Below, piece after piece: positions 61,601 through 64,000 of a stretch of DNA of 64,000 bases (position 1 is the first letter of the stretch; each line of letters begins with the position of its first letter). The notes below the pieces were generated by a model, which saw only the letters and a program-made list of their open reading frames with translations, was not told the origin of the DNA and ran no database searches. Location: the NCBI RefSeq assembly GCF_036323735.1, contig NC_086028.1:36432501-36496500 (forward strand). The letters are read 5' to 3'. The position numbers and the translations under genes are program-made. This stretch comes from Rattus norvegicus. Lineage: Eukaryota; Chordata; Mammalia; Rodentia; Muridae.

Positions 61601-63011
61601 TACGTAGGGCTCAGCTAAGGTCTAGAGGAATACGCAAGTGCAGAGCATTATGAAATATTCATTATTATTCTAAATGGTATAAAGTATTCAAAATACCTTT
61701 TAAAACTTTCTTCATGTTTATATCTTGAGGTAAAAATATATTTAAAAAAAGTTTACCTGAGTAAAGGCCTGGGGACCACTTGGGTAATTCAGGGAGGAGG
61801 GTGGCATTCCAGCCACTGGTGGTGCGGTGTTCTGGTAGCCTGGTGGTAGGGAGGGGTATGCATATCCCACACTTCGGCTTGTTTTGGGGTTCTGATTAAC
61901 AAGCTGTGGTGTTGCTAGAAACAAGGGAACTTTTAAGTTCTAGTTTATATTCCAGACACTTAAAATCACAGTAAAGATCCATTAAATTATGAGAATTGTA
62001 ATTTCAGTTTATGAATTATTTTCACTTATCATCTTAAAGAGAAACAATCATTAGTAACAAGTAAGAGCATGATCTCAATCTAGTTAATGTAGACTTGAGA
62101 CATAAACATACAAAAAAGTTTAGCATGGTTAATTTACTTCCGTATTATATAATAAATTTTATATTCAGGCTAAATTTTCATCTTAAAAACTTTTGACTAT
62201 ACCCTAAACATAAGTGAGGGACTAGGTACATGAATTTAAATGTGCACAGCTGATTACAGTACAGCACACAGAGCCTAAGGCTCCAGTTCTAAAGGCTGAG
62301 GAAACCGAGTGTCTGCAAGTAAAAATATCTCGACAGTGCTTACATGTACACAGCATAAACCTTCTTCTCTTAGTTCCCTACAGTGAACACACATTCCTGC
62401 CATAATGAGAAAGAGAAACACTCAGCATCTCACCCAAGAAGCCACCTCCTTCAATTTCATCGTAAGTGCTGTGAGCCGCAGATCCGGTATTGGCATTTGA
62501 TGTAATACCTAAAAAGGAAATTCATCAACAAGACTGAAATAAGAACCAATACCACAGTTTTTTCAAGAAATGAACTACTATCCTCCTAGCACTGGAAAGG
62601 CAGAAGCAGGCAGACCCTGTGAGTTTGAGGCCAGCCTGGTTTACATAGTGAACTCCAGGACAGCCAAGGGTACACTGTAAAACCCAATCTCAAAAACAAA
62701 ACCAATACGAACACAACATATCTAGTTAGAGACTGCTCAGTGGTTAAGAGCACTTCTCGAGGACCTCAAATGGGTCCCCAGACCCTCATCACAAATGCCT
62801 GTAACTCCAACTCCAGGGGGGTCTGGAACTCTTTTCTTGTGTCCAAGGGCATGGCACACATGTGCACATACCCATACATAGACACATACAGAGAAATAAC
62901 CGAAGTAAATCTTTAAAGATGTCTGATGGTTCAGTTCAGGCTTGAAGGATGAACTGAGTTGACCACTAGGACACATGCTAGAAGGAATGAACCAGCTCCT
63001 ACAAGTTGTAC

Positions 63012-63047
<36 letters not shown>

Positions 63048-64000
63048 CACGCACGCACGCACACACACATGCACGCACGCACGAATGTAATAAAAGTCTA
63101 TTTTAAAATAAAAAACATAAAGCTGGACACATCTATAGTCCTAGCACTCGGGAGGTGGAGATAGGAGGATCAAGAGTTCAAGATCATCCTTGGCTACACT
63201 ACACAGTGAAGCTAGCAAGGGCAACATGAGAACCCATCTCAAAAGAGACAGAGAGCTACACACAAACAACAAAACTGCCAAACATGTGGCTGACAAAGAT
63301 GTGGGAAAGTAGAACTCGTCCACATTGCTACTGGGAATGTGAAACATTCGCTATTACAGAAAAGTGTCCAAGTGCCTCAAAAAACAGAAATTAAGAAGAC
63401 TATAATTAGTGCAGCAAAGAGATGCCTGGATTCCCCTTTACAGAACATGCGCATAAGAGTCACGATATGGGATGAACTTCAAGTGTGCAGCAATGAATAA
63501 ACATAAAGAAATGGAGGTGGCTCTCCACAATGAAGTACTAGCCATAAACAGGTCCGAGAATGCTATGTTAAATGACATAGGCCAGACACAGAAAGGGGAC
63601 TAGCATATATTTATATACTCTCATTCATACAGAGAAACTAAAAACTATCTCAAAGAATGAAAGAGGAAAACTGTAACCAGATGATGTTAACGGAGTTGGT
63701 TAACAAGTACAAAACTAGTGTTAGGAGAATGTCTATCTAGAGTTCTACAAAACACAAGGGTGACTAAGTTAAAAACAATTACAGTGTTTCAGAATAGCTT
63801 GAAGGCTTTTGTTTATTTTCGGACAAGATTCCACTATACACCCCAAGCTGGCTTCAAATTAACGATTCTCCTGCCTCAGCTACTAAGAGCTGATAGGCAT
63901 GCACCACCATGCCTGGTTTAGAAGAGATGCTTATAGATGTTCACCAGGCAAAGCAGTGCCGAGTACCCAGATGGTAGCTGTCCTAACCATCTAACTGTTC
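15358..64000 (-). CDS. Sec24a: Sec24a gene, 3' part: COPII cargo adaptor SEC24A (20 exons, 5' end outside window)
   Basis: SEC24A pairs with SEC23 in the inner COPII coat on ER exit sites and selects cargo for transport vesicles. The coding sequence is split over 20 minus-strand exons from 62508 to 18226. I derived each border from GT-AG signals, and phase is kept across all 19 introns, giving about 845 residues without a stop. The order is a Pro-rich N-terminal tail (end only), a C-X2-C-X17-C-X2-C zinc finger, trunk, beta-sandwich, helical domain and gelsolin-like domain, as in the SEC24 family. The protein matches my memory of human SEC24A rather than the B, C or D paralogues, for example LLQERNMLPSTPL and VNLNESKELVQDLL. 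Human SEC24A is about 1093 residues in 23 exons, so roughly three exons and 245 residues should lie above 64000. No frameshift or missing key residue is seen. Confidence 0.97.
15377..15382 (-). promoter_or_regulatory. Sec24a: Sec24a polyadenylation signal AATAAA
   Basis: Minus-strand AATAAA lies 2.85 kb below the Sec24a stop codon. Repeat-poor AT-rich UTR gives way to ordinary intergenic sequence just beyond. Cleavage would fall near 15355-15365. Confidence 0.7.
18637..18731. repeat. Microsatellite (GACA)n-(CA)n
   Basis: GACAGATA/GACA units pass into a CA run of about 15 units. It forms the tail of the preceding SINE. Confidence 0.95.
18756..18855 (+). repeat. ID SINE
   Basis: Complete copy with an (AAAAAC)n tail. 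The duplication AAAAACAAACTATGC flanks it. Confidence 0.96.
19225..19380 (+). repeat. B1 SINE
   Basis: B1 body with an (AAAAC)n tail of about eight units. Confidence 0.88.
19745..19848 (-). CDS. Sec24a: Sec24a coding exon 19 of 20
   Basis: This 104 nt exon has acceptor TTTAACAG and donor CAG|GTAAGT. It encodes TDLPELDTPESARMTAFISW and LREQRPFFPILYVI. It lies 3.8 kb below exon 18. Confidence 0.95.
20050..20142. repeat. 20-bp tandem repeat, about 4.5 copies
   Basis: The unit GGTTAGCACAGTCTTGGTCT repeats with G/A changes (CTGGTTAGCA, CTAGTTAGCG). It is not part of a SINE I recognise. Confidence 0.93.
20538..20633 (+). repeat. ID SINE inside a B2
   Basis: Complete copy. The duplication AAGAGTACT-(A/G)-GCTGTT flanks it and comes from the B2 at 20498-20775. 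Confidence 0.96.
21005..21136 (+). repeat. 44-bp tandem triplication inside a B3-type SINE
   Basis: Units begin CTAGCACTTACAT at 21005, 21049 and 21093. Each ends TGTCTGTAACTCCAGT and differs by a few bases. The single-copy SINE head and tail flank the array. Confidence 0.92.
21737..21830 (-). repeat. ID SINE
   Basis: Complete copy. Imperfect flanks (GATGTAAAGCTCTC, AGGTGTAAAACTCTC) suggest a diverged duplication. Confidence 0.94.
21971..22063 (+). repeat. ID SINE with a G22 tract in place of the A tail
   Basis: The body carries small indels (GGTAAGAGCG, TAGGAGCGCAGG) and ends CCAGCT followed by 22 G. The duplication GAGTTGCCATGGTC flanks the whole, so the G tract lies inside the inserted unit. 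Confidence 0.93.
23649..23741 (-). CDS. Sec24a: Sec24a coding exon 18 of 20 (gelsolin-like)
   Basis: This 93 nt exon (31 codons) has acceptor TGTTTGCAG and donor ATG|GTAAGC. It encodes VLMLWVGRNCAQNFLSQVLG and VQNYASIPQTM. The preceding intron is only 249 nt. Confidence 0.95.
23742..23990 (-). other. Sec24a: Sec24a intron (exons 17-18), 249 nt
   Basis: Shortest intron but one in the window. It has no repeats. Confidence 0.9.
23991..24095 (-). CDS. Sec24a: Sec24a coding exon 17 of 20 (gelsolin-like)
   Basis: This 105 nt exon (35 codons) has acceptor CTCCTTCAG. The donor is GGCTCA|GTGAGT. A GCAG|GCTCAG site seven nt upstream is not a GT donor. It encodes ALNINDRTIPQPPILQLSVE and KLSRDGAFLMDAGS. 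Confidence 0.94.
25258..25302. repeat. (ATT)n tail of L1
   Basis: ATT/TTA units at the L1 3' terminus. Confidence 0.85.
25365..25437 (-). promoter_or_regulatory. G-rich polypurine tract of the L1 3' UTR
   Basis: Minus strand has many runs of four or more G separated by one to a few bases, able to form G-quadruplexes. This is a known feature of murine L1 3' UTRs. Confidence 0.75.
26597..26698 (-). repeat. ID SINE, first of a pair in L1
   Basis: Variant with GCTCGCTAGGCAAGAG and CTCTATCGCTG. The flank CTGAACCCCATTTTTT occurs at 26581 and 26699. Confidence 0.96.
26717..26806 (-). repeat. ID SINE, second of a pair in L1
   Basis: Variant with CTTCCTAGGTAAGCG and CTCTACCACTG, distinct from its partner. 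The same CTGAACCCCATTTTTT recurs at 26807. Confidence 0.96.
28884..29005 (-). repeat. B1 SINE split by the L1
   Basis: Reverse-complement B1 body (GCCAGGCAGGCCTGGAACTC). The L1 target duplication falls in its start, and the short remainder lies left of 25246. Confidence 0.75.
29020..29205 (-). repeat. B2 SINE
   Basis: Full-length reverse-complement B2 immediately left of the ID pair. Confidence 0.92.
29215..29318 (-). repeat. ID SINE, first of a second pair
   Basis: Flank CCAGCTTTGG at 29204 and 29319. It carries GGACTGAACC and GCTCCACCACTG. Confidence 0.96.
29330..29425 (-). repeat. ID SINE, second of a second pair
   Basis: Flank CCAGCTTTGG at 29319 and 29426. It differs from its partner by at least two substitutions and the tail length. 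Confidence 0.96.
29526..29613. repeat. Microsatellite (TA)n/(TATG)n
   Basis: Alternating TATA and TATG units next to a reverse B1 (about 29615-29715). Confidence 0.95.
30514..30651 (-). CDS. Sec24a: Sec24a coding exon 16 of 20 (helical domain)
   Basis: This 138 nt exon (46 codons, phase 0) has acceptor TTTCTTACAG and donor GAG|GTAAGA. It encodes KSFQTGTNVRLDERIFAMCQ and LMLTTHPSLYRVDNLSDE. Confidence 0.96.
31995..32130 (+). repeat. B1 SINE
   Basis: 3' half of a B1 (TTCAAGGCCAGCCTGGTCTA) with an A tail. Confidence 0.85.
32228..32294. repeat. Microsatellite (TG)n-(GA)n
   Basis: About 22 TG units followed by GACAGAGA/GAGA units. Confidence 0.96.
32807..32906 (-). repeat. ID SINE
   Basis: Complete copy. 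The duplication GCCTTTCAACATTCTT flanks it. It lies 43 nt below the donor of Sec24a exon 15. Confidence 0.96.
32949..33124 (-). CDS. Sec24a: Sec24a coding exon 15 of 20 (helical domain)
   Basis: This 176 nt exon has acceptor CTCACTAG and donor CAG|GTAAGA. It encodes AVDRSVTASLSDARDALVNA through LRLFPLFVLALLKQ. A composite GA/TG/CG microsatellite starts about 90 nt upstream of the acceptor, and an ID element sits 43 nt below the donor. Confidence 0.96.
33214..33327. repeat. Composite microsatellite (CT)n-(CA)n-(CACG)n
   Basis: CGCGCACA, then a CT run, CGCG, a CA run and about ten CACG units. Much of it alternates purine and pyrimidine. Confidence 0.96.
34257..34358 (-). repeat. ID SINE
   Basis: Complete copy. 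The duplication TAGAAATAATCTT flanks it and falls in a B2 tail. Confidence 0.96.
34756..34858 (+). repeat. ID SINE
   Basis: Complete copy with an (AAAC)n tail. The duplication AAxACCTCTAAGG flanks it. Confidence 0.95.
34951..35061 (-). CDS. Sec24a: Sec24a coding exon 14 of 20 (beta-sandwich to helical)
   Basis: This 111 nt exon has acceptor CCCCTAAAG and donor ATGG|GTAAGA. It encodes GERRIRVHTLCLPVVSTLNE and VFLGADVQAISGLLANM. It matches the family with no gaps. Confidence 0.95.
35748..35838 (-). repeat. ID SINE
   Basis: Complete copy. The duplication ATTTTATAAGTATTTT flanks it inside an older SINE. Confidence 0.96.
36533..36720 (+). repeat. B2 SINE
   Basis: Full-length B2 from GGGGCTGGAGAGACAGCTCA to an ATAATAAT tail. 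Confidence 0.92.
37265..37422 (-). repeat. B2 SINE, tail-truncated
   Basis: Reverse-complement B2 ending TATCTCTCCAGCCC. Confidence 0.88.
39187..39220. repeat. Poly(A) tract, about 27 A
   Basis: Long A run between two plus-strand B1 copies, the tail of the first. Confidence 0.9.
39833..40006 (-). CDS. Sec24a: Sec24a coding exon 13 of 20 (beta-sandwich)
   Basis: This 174 nt exon has acceptor TTATTCTAG and donor AAAG|GTAAAT. It encodes LSIHTFHGNFFVRSTDLLSL through VSFQSALLYTSSK, typical of the SEC23/24 beta-sandwich. Confidence 0.96.
40007..40994 (-). other. Sec24a: Sec24a intron (exons 12-13)
   Basis: Holds a short CA run (40412-40433), a B3-like relic (40540-40640) and a full B2 close to exon 12. 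Confidence 0.8.
40755..40938 (-). repeat. B2 SINE
   Basis: Full-length reverse-complement B2, 57 nt from the donor of Sec24a exon 12. Confidence 0.92.
40995..41153 (-). CDS. Sec24a: Sec24a coding exon 12 of 20 (trunk to beta-sandwich)
   Basis: This 159 nt exon has acceptor CTCTTGCAG and donor AAAG|GTGGGA. It encodes GCISRYSAGSVYYYPSYHHQ and RKIGFEAVMRIRCTK, the end of the trunk and the first strands of the beta-sandwich. Confidence 0.96.
41379..41413. repeat. Microsatellite (CA)17
   Basis: Uninterrupted CA run. Confidence 0.95.
41728..41910 (+). repeat. B2 SINE
   Basis: Full-length B2 from GGCTGGAGAGATGGCTCAGC to an AATAAATAAATC tail. Confidence 0.93.
42000..42160 (+). repeat. B1 SINE
   Basis: B1 with a 9 bp internal duplication (GCACTTGGCACTTGGGAGG) and a poly(A) tail. 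Confidence 0.87.
42854..42974 (-). CDS. Sec24a: Sec24a coding exon 11 of 20 (trunk)
   Basis: This 121 nt exon encodes EIHLTPSTDFYKKLALDCSG and AAVDLFLLSGQYSDLASL. The acceptor is ATTAATAG and the donor TAG|GTATGT. The C-terminal half of the trunk is well conserved. Confidence 0.96.
43184..43290 (-). repeat. ID SINE
   Basis: Complete copy. The duplication GCAACTATTATTTTC flanks it. Confidence 0.96.
43415..43496 (-). repeat. ID SINE
   Basis: Complete copy with a short tail. CCTTCTTTTC flanks it. Confidence 0.94.
43705..43870 (-). repeat. B1 SINE
   Basis: Full reverse-complement B1 (TTGAAACAGGGTTTCTCTGT to TGGGATTGAAGG). Confidence 0.88.
44187..44393 (-). CDS. Sec24a: Sec24a coding exon 10 of 20 (trunk)
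   Basis: This is the longest internal coding exon in the window (207 nt, 69 codons, phase 0 at both ends). It encodes LVQDLLKTLPQMFTKTLETQ through KPREEPNQRSSAK. The acceptor TTTCACAAG has a short pyrimidine tract. The donor is AAG|GTTAGA. Confidence 0.96.
44394..45454 (-). other. Sec24a: Sec24a intron (exons 9-10)
   Basis: One of the few introns in the window with no SINE that I can recognise. Open frames here resemble no known protein. Confidence 0.7.
45455..45510 (-). CDS. Sec24a: Sec24a coding exon 9 of 20 (56 nt, trunk)
   Basis: This very short exon encodes DVFIPMPENLLVNLNESKE. It has acceptor CTCTTTCAG and donor GAG|GTAAGG. It is too short to stand out as an open frame and is supported by phase continuity with both neighbours. 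Confidence 0.94.
46075..46270 (-). repeat. B2 SINE
   Basis: Reverse-complement B2 with a duplicated target TAGAATAGCCATTCTTT on both sides (46055, 46269). Confidence 0.93.
46312..46500 (-). repeat. B2 SINE
   Basis: Reverse-complement B2 with the duplication TTGTTTCATTTTTT at its two ends. Confidence 0.93.
46912..47009 (+). repeat. ID SINE
   Basis: Variant with GCACTTGCCTAGCAAGCAC and GGTTCAGTCCC (B box changed). AAAGAAAAACAAA flanks it. Confidence 0.95.
47452..47630 (+). repeat. B2 SINE
   Basis: B2 from GGGCTGGAGAGATGGTTCAG to an ATAAATAAAATGAG tail. Confidence 0.9.
48166..48268 (-). repeat. ID SINE
   Basis: Complete copy. The duplication GACCAGCA-(C/T)-ACTTTT flanks it. Confidence 0.96.
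49441..49559 (-). CDS. Sec24a: Sec24a coding exon 8 of 20 (trunk)
   Basis: This 119 nt exon has acceptor GTTTCTAG and donor ACG|GTATGT. It encodes LPGNTRTKIGFITFDSTIHF and QPQMLIVSDID in the trunk. A TG-rich microsatellite begins about 37 nt upstream of the acceptor. Confidence 0.95.
49597..49937. repeat. Tandem array: three copies of a ~58-bp unit separated by CA microsatellites
   Basis: The unit TTCATTCTYGC-C-rich-GTGTCACATGTAAGCAYGC-CTGTAATAGTAGAG occurs at about 49650, 49759 and 49860. Each copy is followed by CA/CACG runs, with a period of about 100-110 bp. Confidence 0.93.
50411..50545. repeat. CA microsatellite with triplicated CCAGGTACATATGTGA unit
   Basis: The SINE tail motif ACCAGGTACATATGTGACAC appears three times, with CA runs of growing length between. 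A related CCAGGCACATATGTGA precedes it. Confidence 0.93.
50727..50895 (+). repeat. B2 SINE
   Basis: B2 from GGGCTGGAGAGATGGCTCAG. It lacks the segment around GCCCTCTTCTGG. Confidence 0.92.
51101..51194 (-). repeat. ID SINE
   Basis: Complete copy. The duplication TAGCCTATTACTTCTT flanks it. Confidence 0.96.
51263..51351 (-). repeat. ID SINE
   Basis: Complete copy only 68 bp from the previous ID but with its own duplication GTCTATAACATTT. Confidence 0.96.
52025..52190 (+). repeat. B1 SINE
   Basis: B1 with GGCCAACCTGGTCTACAGAG and an AAAACAAAC tail, about 50 nt from the donor of Sec24a exon 7. Confidence 0.87.
52241..52353 (-). CDS. Sec24a: Sec24a coding exon 7 of 20 (start of trunk)
   Basis: This 113 nt exon has acceptor CCCTCTAG and donor CT|GTAAGT. 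It encodes LRPPQPPVYLFVFDVSHNAI and the following ETGYLNSVCQSLLDNLD, the first strand and helix of the vWA-like trunk domain. Confidence 0.96.
52354..55021 (-). other. Sec24a: Sec24a intron (exons 6-7)
   Basis: Holds reverse B3-like SINEs (52710-52880, 53960-54145, 54165-54355), a reverse B1 (53025-53165), a plus B1 (53575-53720), a short SINE at 53251 and a 32-bp tandem duplication at about 53783-53844. Confidence 0.8.
53251..53295 (+). repeat. Short 45-nt B2-head SINE with target duplication
   Basis: Only GGGCTGGAGAGATGGCTCAG, a short linker and GGCTCACAACC are present. AAAAAAATAAGACTGAC flanks it on both sides, so it inserted as this short unit. Confidence 0.85.
55022..55131 (-). CDS. Sec24a: Sec24a coding exon 6 of 20
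   Basis: This 110 nt exon has acceptor TTGTACAG and donor ATG|GTAAGT. It encodes VPEEFMYNPLTRVYGEPHKR and IEFMAPSEYM, the segment joining the zinc finger to the trunk domain. Confidence 0.96.
55132..57724 (-). other. Sec24a: Sec24a intron (exons 5-6)
   Basis: Holds a plus B1 (55680-55825), a plus B3-type SINE with CA tail (55828-56030), a B3-type (57325-57500) and reverse B1s (57055-57255, 57505-57655). The stretch 56.05-57.05 kb has only weak relics. Confidence 0.8.
55985..56024. repeat. Microsatellite (CA)n
   Basis: About 19 CA units in a SINE tail. Confidence 0.95.
57725..57851 (-). CDS. Sec24a: Sec24a coding exon 5 of 20 (zinc finger)
   Basis: This 127 nt exon has acceptor TTCTTTCAG and donor GATG|GTATGA. 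It carries the whole SEC24 zinc finger, CRSC then 17 residues then CNLC, and all four metal-binding cysteines are intact. In the family this domain helps form the SEC23-SEC24 interface. Confidence 0.96.
58300..58450 (+). repeat. B1 SINE
   Basis: B1 with CTTTAATCCCAGCCCTTGGG and AGAAACCCTGTCTCAAAAAC. Confidence 0.87.
58488..58698 (+). repeat. B2 SINE with expanded TA tail
   Basis: Full B2 whose tail between ACAGTA and ATAATAAG has grown into a long TA run. Confidence 0.93.
58629..58682. repeat. Microsatellite (TA)27
   Basis: Uninterrupted TA dinucleotides in the B2 tail. Confidence 0.96.
59711..59808 (+). repeat. ID SINE
   Basis: Complete copy with GATTTGGCTCAGTGGCAGAG (A box changed). TGTTAGTTGA / TAGTTAGTTGA flank it. 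Confidence 0.95.
59955..60105 (+). repeat. B1 SINE
   Basis: Complete B1 ending about 25 nt from the donor side of Sec24a exon 4. Confidence 0.88.
60129..60231 (-). CDS. Sec24a: Sec24a coding exon 4 of 20
   Basis: This 103 nt exon encodes FRCTLTSVPQTQALLNKAKL and PLGLLLHPFKDLV, the conserved start of the SEC24 fold. The chosen donor is GTG|GTATGC. It keeps phase and leaves Val where I recall Ser in human (DLSQLP). Using the upstream GTGGTA instead would drop this residue. Confidence 0.94.
60232..61392 (-). other. Sec24a: Sec24a intron (exons 3-4)
   Basis: Holds a B1 relic (60455-60550), a reverse old SINE relic (about 60680-60790) and a plus B1 (60960-61105). Confidence 0.8.
60960..61105 (+). 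repeat. B1 SINE
   Basis: B1 with CCCCAGCTCTTGGGAGGCAG and CCAGCCTGGTCTACAAAG. Confidence 0.87.
61393..61565 (-). CDS. Sec24a: Sec24a coding exon 3 of 20
   Basis: This 173 nt exon has acceptor GTCTGTAG and donor GA|GTAAGG. It encodes LRVVNLLQERNMLPSTPL and the PPVPNLLEDVQKLNCNPE linker that leads into the folded coat domain. Confidence 0.96.
61566..61756 (-). other. Sec24a: Sec24a intron (exons 2-3), 191 nt
   Basis: Smallest intron in the window, AT-rich and repeat-free. Confidence 0.9.
61757..61914 (-). CDS. Sec24a: Sec24a coding exon 2 of 20 (Pro-rich tail)
   Basis: This 158 nt exon has acceptor TTTCTAG and donor CAG|GTAAAC. It encodes a Pro/Tyr/Ser-rich stretch including GYAYPSLPPGYQN and LNYPSGPQAFTQ, which is characteristic of SEC24A. 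It ends in phase 0. Confidence 0.95.
61915..62433 (-). other. Sec24a: Sec24a intron (exons 1-2 of window)
   Basis: About 520 nt, AT-rich. No repeat is recognised. Confidence 0.85.
62434..62508 (-). CDS. Sec24a: Sec24a coding exon 1 of 20 in window (Pro-rich tail)
   Basis: This 75 nt exon starts after a pyrimidine-rich acceptor (CCTTTTTAG) and ends at GTGAGA. It encodes ITSNANTGSAAHSTYDEIEG and following residues of the disordered N-terminal region. Both borders split a codon after the first base. Confidence 0.9.
63011..63082. repeat. Microsatellite (CA)n-(CACG)n
   Basis: About 17 CA units, then GCACGCACGCACGC-type units. Confidence 0.95.
63275..63690 (+). mobile_element. Old mammalian L1 3'-end fragment
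   Basis: Diverged but ordered matches to ancient L1 ORF2/3' sequence: ATTGCTACTGGGAATGTGAA, then ATGACATAGGCCAGACACAG and TATATACTCTCATTCATAC. It is far older than the L1 at 25-29 kb. Confidence 0.6.

Larger units (their letters stand above)
62509..64000 (-). other. Sec24a: Sec24a intron, upstream part, running off the window
   Basis: Holds plus B1s (62575-62705, 63120-63250), a plus B2/B3-type SINE (62718-62925), a CA/CACG microsatellite, an old L1 fragment and a reverse B1-like relic (63800-63920). Confidence 0.8.

Overview
The window is mammalian nuclear DNA from a murid rodent, almost certainly rat (Rattus norvegicus). The evidence is at least 27 young ID (BC1-related) SINEs with intact tRNA-like heads, A-rich tails and clear target-site duplications, together with rodent B1, B2 and B3 SINEs, a rat-type L1 3' end, and split protein-coding exons with GT-AG borders. 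There is no prokaryotic content, and most long open frames are repeat-derived.

The main gene is Sec24a, the COPII inner-coat cargo adaptor, transcribed on the minus strand. Twenty exons run from 62508 down to 15358. Every GT-AG junction keeps the reading frame, and together they encode the last ~845 residues of a protein of about 1090. The promoter, the first exons and the N-terminal ~245 residues lie beyond 64000. The zinc finger, trunk, beta-sandwich, helical and gelsolin-like domains are all present. The terminal exon has a ~2.9 kb 3' UTR with a polyadenylation signal at 15377-15382.

Downstream of Sec24a, also on the minus strand, is an intact 140-residue TRAPPC2 (sedlin) open frame without introns at 6950-7372. 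A splice acceptor precedes its ATG, and a CpG-rich promoter with YY1 and NRF1 motifs lies near 11.05 kb. This fits an expressed retrogene (Trappc2b) that acquired a promoter and a non-coding first exon. Sec24a and TRAPPC2 act in the same process, ER exit and early ER-to-Golgi traffic.

Region by region: 0-6.7 kb is intergenic repeat DNA with an interstitial telomeric tract at 0.5 kb. 6.7-11.1 kb is the Trappc2b unit. 11.1-15.36 kb is intergenic, with a probable decayed processed pseudogene at about 12.0-12.36 kb. 15.36-64 kb is Sec24a, whose introns hold a 3.6 kb 5'-truncated L1 at 25.25-28.88 kb, many SINEs, several tandem repeats and long CA/TG, TA and CACG microsatellites.

I found no wholly new system. 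The most interesting items are the domesticated TRAPPC2 retrogene beside Sec24a, the telomeric tract inside a fossil rodent repeat (possibly near an evolutionary breakpoint), two cases of paired ID insertions sharing one target duplication, an ID copy ending in G22 instead of an A tail, and TG/CG microsatellites placed just upstream of Sec24a splice acceptors.
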